In this document: positions 5,979 to 10,464 of the stretch, in pieces | Layout of the letters: each line of letters starts with the position of its first letter | How positions within the stretch are numbered: position 1 is the first letter of the stretch | NCBI GenBank assembly: GCA_003343705.1 | Contig: QAKR01000023.1 | Location: forward strand, 1-10,464 | Reading direction: 5' to 3' | From: Clostridiales bacterium | GTDB lineage: Bacteria; Bacillota; Clostridia; Oscillospirales; UBA644 | Length of the DNA: 10,464 nt | Notes under the pieces: model-generated | Seen by the model: the letters and a program-made list of their open reading frames with translations, nothing else | What the model was told of the DNA's origin: nothing | Database searches by the model: none | Made by a program: the position numbers and the translations under genes

Positions 5979-7745
5979 TTAACCAAGACGTTTTTCAAGA
6001 GCATCAAGCTGTTCATACAACTCTTTCGGCATACGATCGCCTATTTTATTATAGAACTCACGAACGCCTTCTGCATCTTCTTTCCACAGCTTGTTGTCTA
6101 CGTTAAGCAAATCTTTCATGACGTCAAGTGTGATACCGTCTTCTTCAAGACCTTCAATATCAATATCTTCTGCCTTGGGCATATATCCTATTGCTGTTTT
6201 CTCAGCATCAACTTTACCGTCACAACGGTCAAGGGCCCATAAAACAACTCTGAGGTTATCACCAAAGCCCGGCCAGATAAAGTGACCTTCGTCATCAAGT
6301 CTGAACCAGTTAACATTAAATATCTTCGGGGGATTAGGAATTTTCTTACCCATTGCAAGCCAATGTGCAAAATAATCACCCATATTATAGCCGCAGAACG
6401 GAATCATTGCCATCGGGTCACGTCTTACAACACCAACCGCACCTGACGCAGCAGCTGTTGTTTCAGAGGCCATAGAAGAACCAACATAGACACCATGTTC
6501 CCAATCAAATGATTGATAAACAAGCGGAGCAGTCTTTGCACGTCTGCCTCCGAAAATGATAGCATCGATAGGAACGCCTTCCGGATTATCGAATTCAGAA
6601 GAGACACATGGGCAGTTTTTAGCAACAGCTGTAAATCTGGAGTTAGGATGAGCACCTTTTTCGCCGGAAGCTGAATCCCACTTCTCACCTTTCCAGTTAA
6701 TAGCGTTTGCCGGCGGATTCTTATCAAGACCTTCCCACCAAACAGTGTTGTTATCAAGATTATGAACAACATTTGTAAATATGGTATCTTTTTCAGTTGT
6801 ATGAAGTGCATTCGGGTTTGATTTAAGATTTGTACCCGGAGCAACACCGAAAAAGCCGTTTTCAGGGTTCATAGCCCATAATCTGCCGTCTTTACCAACG
6901 CGAAGCCATGCAATATCATCGCCTACGCACCATACCTTATAACCTTTTTTAAGATAACCCTCAGGCGGTATAAGCATTGCAAGATTTGTTTTTCCACATG
7001 CGGACGGGAAAGCCGCACAAACATATTTTGTTGTTTTATCGGGATATTCAACGCCCAAGATAAGCATATGCTCTGCAAGCCAACCTTCTTTACGAGCTAA
7101 ATATGAAGCTATACGTAAAGCAAAGCATTTCTTACCCAAAAGAACATTTCCGCCGTAACCGGAGTTAACGGAGAAGATTTCATTTGTTTCGGGAAGATGA
7201 ACAATATATCTGTTTTCTTCATCTATATCTTTTCTAGCATGGATGCCTTTTACAAAATCTGCACTGTCACCTAAAGCATCAATTACGTCTTTGCCTACAC
7301 GAGTCATTATAAGCATGTTTAAAACAACGTAAATGCTGTCTGTAAGTTCAATACCGATTTTTGAAAAAGAAGAACCGATTACACCCATGGAATAAGGAAT
7401 TACATACATTGTTCTGCCTTTATAAGAGCCATCATAAAGAGCCCACAGTTTTTTCTTCATTTCTATAGGATCAGCCCAGTTGTTTGTAGCACCGGCATCT
7501 TCTTTTTTACTTGTGCAGATATATGTTCTGCCTTCAACACGAGCAACGTCGTTTACCGCAGTGCGATGCAAATAGCATCCCGGTAACTTTTCTTCATTAA
7601 GTTTAATCAGTTCGCCTGTTTTGCAAGCCTCTTGGCGAAGAGCGTCTGCTTGTTCTTTCGAACCGTCAATCCAGACGACATTTTCAGGCTTTACCAAAGT
7701 CTTGATCTCTTCAATCCAATCAAGAACAGCTTTGTTGTTTGTCAT
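5979..7745 (-). CDS. pckG: Phosphoenolpyruvate carboxykinase (GTP)
   Basis: PEP carboxykinase interconverts oxaloacetate + GTP and PEP + CO2 + GDP. In fermenting anaerobes it often runs towards oxaloacetate, in others towards gluconeogenesis. The 588-residue product is full length and clearly of the GTP type: FPSACGKTNLAML (246-258) combines the P-loop (Lys252, Thr253) with the reactive Cys250. Other landmarks are EGRTYIC (71-77, substrate Arg73), GYGGNVLLGKKCFALR (196-211, Mn-ligand lysine), EHMLILG with His226, VGDDIAW (274-280, metal-binding Asp), FGGRR (398-402) and NVNWFR (477-482). AAGGAG lies eight bases before the ATG. It converges on citrate synthase, which uses the same oxaloacetate pool. 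No frameshift or missing active-site residue is seen. Confidence 0.97.
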   Translation of the reverse strand: MTNNKAVLDWIEEIKTLVKPENVVWIDGSKEQADALRQEACKTGELIKLNEEKLPGCYLHRTAVNDVARVEGRTYICTSKKEDAGATNNWADPIEMKKKLWALYDGSYKGRTMYVIPYSMGVIGSSFSKIGIELTDSIYVVLNMLIMTRVGKDVIDALGDSADFVKGIHARKDIDEENRYIVHLPETNEIFSVNSGYGGNVLLGKKCFALRIASYLARKEGWLAEHMLILGVEYPDKTTKYVCAAFPSACGKTNLAMLIPPEGYLKKGYKVWCVGDDIAWLRVGKDGRLWAMNPENGFFGVAPGTNLKSNPNALHTTEKDTIFTNVVHNLDNNTVWWEGLDKNPPANAINWKGEKWDSASGEKGAHPNSRFTAVAKNCPCVSSEFDNPEGVPIDAIIFGGRRAKTAPLVYQSFDWEHGVYVGSSMASETTAAASGAVGVVRRDPMAMIPFCGYNMGDYFAHWLAMGKKIPNPPKIFNVNWFRLDDEGHFIWPGFGDNLRVVLWALDRCDGKVDAEKTAIGYMPKAEDIDIEGLEEDGITLDVMKDLLNVDNKLWKEDAEGVREFYNKIGDRMPKELYEQLDALEKRLG

Positions 7746-7814
7746 ATCATTCTCTCCTTACTTAAAATCATTTTAATTATTATATATAATAAAATACTTA
7801 TTATCTTATTTTAT

Positions 7815-7820
7815 ATTATA
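7815..7820 (-). promoter_or_regulatory. Candidate -10 box of pckG
   Basis: A TATAAT on the minus strand at 7815-7820 would give a leader of about 60 bases. The matching -35 region has only weak candidates (TTATTC at an 18-base spacing). Several other TATAAT-like strings occur in this very AT-rich stretch, so the assignment is tentative. Confidence 0.35.
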
Positions 7821-7836
7821 ACCTCAAATATAGGCA

Positions 7837-7859
7837 TTGAATAAACATATTTGTTTCAA
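7837..7859. repeat. Inverted repeat upstream of pckG, possible operator
   Basis: TTGAATAAACA and TGTTTCAA form an imperfect palindrome: AAACA (7843-7847) and TGTTT (7852-7856) flanked by TTGA and TCAA. It overlaps the expected -35 position of the candidate pckG promoter, where a repressor or activator could act. The region is very AT-rich, so chance is possible. Confidence 0.25.
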
Positions 7860-8017
7860 AAACTAAAAAAATAGCATAAATATATTATAAATTAAATAGC
7901 TTGAATATATTCTAACATATTCTGCATTAAAAATCAATAGGTAAATATGAATTTTTAGTGTTTTTATTTTCATTTCCTGCATTTTTAATATATTATATAG
8001 TCATGGAGTAGTAAATT

Positions 8018-8620
8018 ATGAATTTTCAAAAAGACCTAGACACCATTTTGCAATCTTTCAATCAAACTCACTCATTACTTTTGCATAGTTGTTGCGCACC
8101 ATGTTCTTCATATGTAATAAGTTATTTATCTGAATATTTTGAAATAACCGTATTCTATTATAATCCAAATATATATCCACGTGAAGAATATGAAAAACGC
8201 AAAGAAGAACAAATTCGTTTTGTTACTGAATTTAAAGCAAAAAACAAGGTGTCGTTCCTTGATTGCGAATACAATTCTGATGAATTTTTTACAGTAGCCA
8301 AAGGGCTTGAAAACGAACCTGAACGTGGAGCTCGTTGTAATGAATGTTTTTTACTTCGTTTATCAAAAACAGCAAAAGAAGCAGAAAAAAGGAATTTTGA
8401 TTTCTTTGCAACCACACTAACTGTTTCTCCACATAAAAATGCAGAAGAAATAAACCGTATCGGTTCATCTATCCCCTGCAAATCAAAATATTTACCTTCA
8501 GACTTCAAAAAAAGAGAAGGTTATAAAAAATCAATAAAATTCTCAGAAGAATATGGGCTTTACAGACAAAATTATTGTGGGTGTGTATTTTCTCAAGCAG
8601 AATACAACAACAAAAAATAA
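8018..8620 (+). CDS. queH: Epoxyqueuosine reductase QueH
   Basis: QueH carries out the last step of queuosine synthesis, reducing epoxyqueuosine to queuosine at the wobble base of tRNAs for Asp, Asn, His and Tyr. It replaces the unrelated cobalamin enzyme QueG. The 200-residue product shows the family (formerly DUF208) landmarks: LHSCCAPCS (22-30), YYNPNIYP (47-54), EYEKRKEE (57-64), GLENEPERGARCNECFLLRL (96-115), TTLTVSPHKN (132-141), SDFKKREGY (161-169) and RQNYCGCVFS (183-192). The adjacent pair Cys25-Cys26 with Cys107-x-x-Cys110 are the expected 4Fe-4S ligands; Cys187/Cys189 form a further conserved pair. GGAG at 8005-8008 lies nine bases before the ATG and is embedded in a two-codon frame (ATG GAG TAG at 8003-8011). 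No other queuosine gene is nearby, so it stands alone. Confidence 0.95.
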   Translation: MNFQKDLDTILQSFNQTHSLLLHSCCAPCSSYVISYLSEYFEITVFYYNPNIYPREEYEKRKEEQIRFVTEFKAKNKVSFLDCEYNSDEFFTVAKGLENEPERGARCNECFLLRLSKTAKEAEKRNFDFFATTLTVSPHKNAEEINRIGSSIPCKSKYLPSDFKKREGYKKSIKFSEEYGLYRQNYCGCVFSQAEYNNKK

Positions 8621-8750
8621 GGTTAGTCACTTTACTATAGAATCTATCTGTCTTTTCAGTATACGTCCAGCATGACTGTATTATCCTCTTTATCAAAGAA
8701 AACGCATTCTCTAAAATCTTTTAACTCTTTAAAAGTTTAGTAACTATTCA

Positions 8751-8786
8751 AAAAAAAATCGGAGCAATTAAGCTCCGATTTTTTTT
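8751..8786. terminator. Bidirectional terminator between queH and the rubredoxin gene
   Basis: AAAAAAAATCGGAGC and GCTCCGATTTTTTTT form a perfect 15-bp stem around the loop AATTAA (8766-8771). Each direction ends in a run of at least eight U. It terminates queH from the left, 130 bases after its stop, and the rubredoxin gene from the right; the rubredoxin stop codon (8785-8787) overlaps the end of the T run. Confidence 0.93.
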
Positions 8787-8943
8787 ATTCTTCACTAAAT
8801 TGATCTTTACCTGCTCCGCAAAGCGGGCAAACATAATCGTCAGGAACATCTTCCCATTTTGTACCGGGTTCGACTCCGTTATCAGGGTCGCCGGCGGCTT
8901 CGTCATAAACATAACCGCAGAGATCACAAACATATTTTTTCAT
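8785..8943 (-). CDS. Rubredoxin
   Basis: Rubredoxin is a small cytoplasmic electron carrier with one iron held by four cysteines; in anaerobes it often feeds oxygen- or peroxide-detoxifying reductases. The 52-residue product has the standard length and both ligand loops: YVCDLCGYVY (Cys6, Cys9) and YVCPLCGAGKDQF (Cys39, Cys42), with the usual PGTKWEDVPDDY stretch between them. A near-ideal GGAGGTG lies six bases before the ATG (8950-8956), predicting strong translation. It lies about 110 bases downstream of the Crp/Fnr-family gene on the same strand, so it may be co-transcribed or have its own promoter; I see no convincing sigma-A site in the gap. Its partner enzymes are not in the window. 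Confidence 0.96.
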   Translation of the reverse strand: MKKYVCDLCGYVYDEAAGDPDNGVEPGTKWEDVPDDYVCPLCGAGKDQFSEE

Positions 8944-9053
8944 TTTTTACACCTCCGTAATTTAATATATAGTAATTTGCTTAAATCTATTATTTAATAC
9001 AATAAAGATATTAATCATATAATAACACATTTTTCCATATTTGTCTGTTGTTT

Positions 9054-9698
9054 TTACAACAAAGTAAAATTATTTTTATTAAACTTTATAAGGCCTTCAT
9101 CCCGCATCCTACACAACTCGGCGGACATCGCACTTCTATCAACAGAAAGATAATCGGCAAGCTCCTGGCGATTAAACTCTATAAAAAAAGAAGAACTTCC
9201 GGCTTTATCAGATTCAGCGGATAAATAGGTCATTAATTTTTCCCTGGTTGTTCTTTTTGTTATAAATTCTAATTTTAAAGACAATGAAGCAGCCTTTTTT
9301 GCCATTAAACACATCATATTATATATCAATGTTTTATGGCATATACAAGCATTCGCACATTGGGAAGAAAGTTTTTTCATATTAATAAAAACAATTTCTG
9401 TATTTTCTGCTGCAACCACTATTACAGGTCTGCTTTTCACAGAAAACTCCATTGCTTCGCCAAAGATTCCGCCCTTCCCTATCTTAGAGGTAATAGAACG
9501 ATTTCCCCAATAATCATCATGGGTAATAAAAACACTTCCGCTTATTACTATTCCCGTTTTTACATCATTATATGACGTGTCAAAAATCGTTTCATTTTTT
9601 AAATATGATTTAAATTTAGCAGATAAACACTGAAGTATCTTTTCAATATCAGCAGTATTAATCCCCTTAAAAAGAGGACTGTCACTTACATCTCTCAT
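9054..9698 (-). CDS. Crp/Fnr-family transcriptional regulator
   Basis: The 214-residue product has the two-domain layout of this family. An N-terminal cyclic-nucleotide-binding-like beta-barrel (about 8-110; note GIVISGSVFI at 49-58 and GGIFGEAMEF at 76-85) is followed by a long dimer helix and a C-terminal winged helix (about 150-214), starting at KRTTREKLMTYL and including the helix-turn-helix FNRQELADYLSVDRSAMSAE (176-195). The FNR N-terminal Fe-S cysteines are absent. Instead Cys114, Cys118 and Cys120 (SSQCANACICHK) lie before the dimer helix, a place where clostridial relatives often have cysteines. The effector could be a small molecule, redox state or nitric oxide; the sequence does not decide. 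It follows the membrane protein gene by 36 bases, so they are likely co-transcribed. AAGGAA about ten bases before the ATG supports the start. Confidence 0.9.
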   Translation of the reverse strand: MRDVSDSPLFKGINTADIEKILQCLSAKFKSYLKNETIFDTSYNDVKTGIVISGSVFITHDDYWGNRSITSKIGKGGIFGEAMEFSVKSRPVIVVAAENTEIVFINMKKLSSQCANACICHKTLIYNMMCLMAKKAASLSLKLEFITKRTTREKLMTYLSAESDKAGSSSFFIEFNRQELADYLSVDRSAMSAELCRMRDEGLIKFNKNNFTLL

Positions 9699-9734
9699 AT
9701 TATCTTATTCCTTTATAAATAAAACAAAGGTTTT

Positions 9735-10367
9735 TTATCTTGTCCGCCTTCTTTTTTTAGTTCTGTTTTTAGGATTAAACATAAATTGAAATAAAAACCC
9801 TGCAACAGCTAAGACAGCACCGACAACATAAACCGGCCAGTTAACAGCGAAAGAAAACAATGTAACAAAATAACCTGCAGCGTTAAATCCACCGCTTATT
9901 GAAGTAGTCCCGATAATCCAAGCATATTGGAATTTTACCACAAAAACAGCAACTATTATCCCCAGCACTACTGAAAGTATGTTTTTTATTATATTGCTAT
10001 CAATCGGTAAAAGAGTTAAACCTAATGAATATACCATTGATAATGACCATATAAATAGCCCAAGTTTATATACTTTAAAAGCAAAAATTGAACAGATGAC
10101 AGCAACAACAACGCCCATAATAATTGCATAGACAGTTGAGTTTTCACCTTTATAAACTAATCCTGTTACTATAAATCCAAGTAAAAAGCCGATAAAGAAA
10201 CCTGCTAAAGATGACCAAAATCTGAAAAGCCGATAGCCGAAGAAGCAATTACATAAAGAAATTACCATCAGAACAACTGCCAGGCCTGTTGCGACTTGTT
10301 CCGGCTGAGAAATATTTATCTGAAATATTTCTCCGATTTTATTAAAAACCTCTGTTAAATTATTCAT
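9735..10367 (-). CDS. Multi-pass membrane protein resembling the TMEM198/TM7SF3 (DUF4203) family
   Basis: The 210-residue product contains about seven hydrophobic segments (roughly 26-46, 52-71, 79-98, 101-121, 130-148, 150-170 and 177-197), many rich in glycine, and ends in the strongly basic tail NRTKKRRRTR, which should lie in the cytoplasm. The short soluble N-terminus has no signal peptide. Glycine-rich helices with FFGYRLFRFWSSLAGFFIGF (42-61) resemble the DUF4203 domain, whose function in bacteria is unknown. The frame can be extended six codons to a GTG at 10385, but the ATG at 10367 is preceded by GGGAGGGAG at an ideal distance, so I chose it. The next gene, 36 bases downstream, encodes a Crp/Fnr regulator, which might sense a state linked to this protein; that link is inference. 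Confidence 0.82.
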   Translation of the reverse strand: MNNLTEVFNKIGEIFQINISQPEQVATGLAVVLMVISLCNCFFGYRLFRFWSSLAGFFIGFLLGFIVTGLVYKGENSTVYAIIMGVVVAVICSIFAFKVYKLGLFIWSLSMVYSLGLTLLPIDSNIIKNILSVVLGIIVAVFVVKFQYAWIIGTTSISGGFNAAGYFVTLFSFAVNWPVYVVGAVLAVAGFLFQFMFNPKNRTKKRRRTR

Positions 10368-10391
10368 TTCTCCCTCCCGATTCACAGGATG

Positions 10392-10463
10392 TTATCGCAT
10401 ATAAAATTCCCAAGGAATTTGATTTGTAGACATGATTCTAATGTCCGTTCCGCGGTCGAATAT
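10392..10463 (-). CDS. Possible C-terminal end of a gene entering from the right edge (partial)
   Basis: On the minus strand an open frame runs from the window edge to a TAA at 10392-10394, giving a 23-residue tail that ends DIRIMSTNQIPWEFYMR. The stop lies 24 bases before the membrane protein start, normal operon spacing. A second frame (ending TGA at 10382-10384) is also open, so the choice is uncertain. I do not recognise the tail. Confidence 0.35.
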   Translation of the reverse strand: MFDRGTDIRIMSTNQIPWEFYMR

Positions 10464-10464
10464 T

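Larger units (their letters stand above)
7746..8017. other. Very AT-rich divergent intergenic region between pckG and queH
   Basis: These 272 bases separate two divergent genes and must hold both promoters. Besides the pckG ribosome binding site, a candidate -10 box and the inverted repeat at 7837-7859, I see no gene, stable RNA or terminator. For queH, TATATT at 7989-7994 or TATTAT at 7991-7996 may act as the -10 box, with only weak -35 matches. Confidence 0.6.

Noticed and set aside
6425..6847. Long open frames on the other frames or strand of pckG, citrate synthase, queH and the ligase (for example 6425-6847 and 3494-3811).
   Set aside because: They overlap well-recognised genes, have no family features or ribosome binding sites, and are shadows.
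8718..8735. Inverted repeat CTTTTAA-CTCT-TTAAAAG after queH.
   Set aside because: All but two pairs are A-T and there is no U-tract; the strong terminator at 8751-8786 explains queH termination.
8672..8740. A 22-codon plus-strand frame (starts MTVLSSLSKK) between queH and the terminator.
   Set aside because: There is no ribosome binding site before the ATG, the composition is like low-complexity intergenic DNA, and nothing supports translation.
9048..9063. Small hairpin TGTTGT-TTTT-ACAACA at the stop codon of the Crp/Fnr gene.
   Set aside because: On the minus strand the stem is not followed by a U-tract, so it is not a convincing terminator.
10404..10420. Perfect 7-bp inverted repeat AAATTCC-CAA-GGAATTT.
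   Set aside because: It lies inside the probable coding tail at the right edge and has no terminator U-tract; too short to claim as an operator.
1..10464. CRISPR arrays, transposons, phage genes, tRNA or rRNA.
   Set aside because: I found no regularly spaced repeats, transposase-like frames, terminal repeats or tRNA-like cloverleaf in the window.

Overview
The window is AT-rich chromosomal DNA, most likely from an anaerobic Gram-positive member of the Clostridia. Evidence for this is the strong AGGAGG-type ribosome binding sites, TTGACA/TATAAT promoters, U-tract terminators, a GTP-type PEP carboxykinase, a DegV protein, the roughly 450-residue clostridial class of citrate synthase, a small rubredoxin and QueH (the oxygen-sensitive alternative to QueG). 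I see no insertion sequence, prophage, CRISPR array, tRNA or rRNA. It reads as ordinary core genome with a few poorly characterised small operons.

Layout. (1) 1-383: possible tail of an upstream gene, then rpmE (ribosomal protein L31, zinc-binding form) with its own near-consensus promoter and terminator. (2) 404-2145, minus strand: a putative lipoprotein of unknown function and, upstream of it, a DegV-family fatty-acid-binding protein with a very good promoter. (3) 2205-5920, plus strand: a tight operon of a YnbB-like PLP enzyme ('methionine gamma-lyase/aluminum resistance' family), a RimK-like ATP-grasp ligase that overlaps it by ATGA, and a citrate synthase whose ribosome binding site overlaps the ligase stop codon. 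After an 81-base structured spacer comes a previously unlisted 48-residue cysteine-containing protein. (4) 5936-7820, minus strand: GTP-dependent PEP carboxykinase, converging on the operon and ended by a GC-rich terminator. (5) 8018-8786: queH on plus, sharing a bidirectional terminator with the rubredoxin gene on minus. (6) 8785-10463, minus strand: rubredoxin, a Crp/Fnr-family regulator, a seven-helix TMEM198-like membrane protein, and perhaps the end of one more gene entering from the right edge.

How the genes may work together. Citrate synthase and PEP carboxykinase both act on oxaloacetate and lie tail to tail. The most interesting arrangement is the translationally coupled PLP enzyme/RimK-like ligase pair followed immediately by citrate synthase. 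Some RimK-family ligases join glutamate to citrate (mammalian beta-citrylglutamate synthase RIMKLB), so a citryl-amino-acid product is a testable but unproven idea. The 48-residue protein at the end of this operon has its presumed ribosome binding site inside an 8-bp stem, which suggests translational control. All functions here are read from motifs in the translated sequence; no database search was possible.
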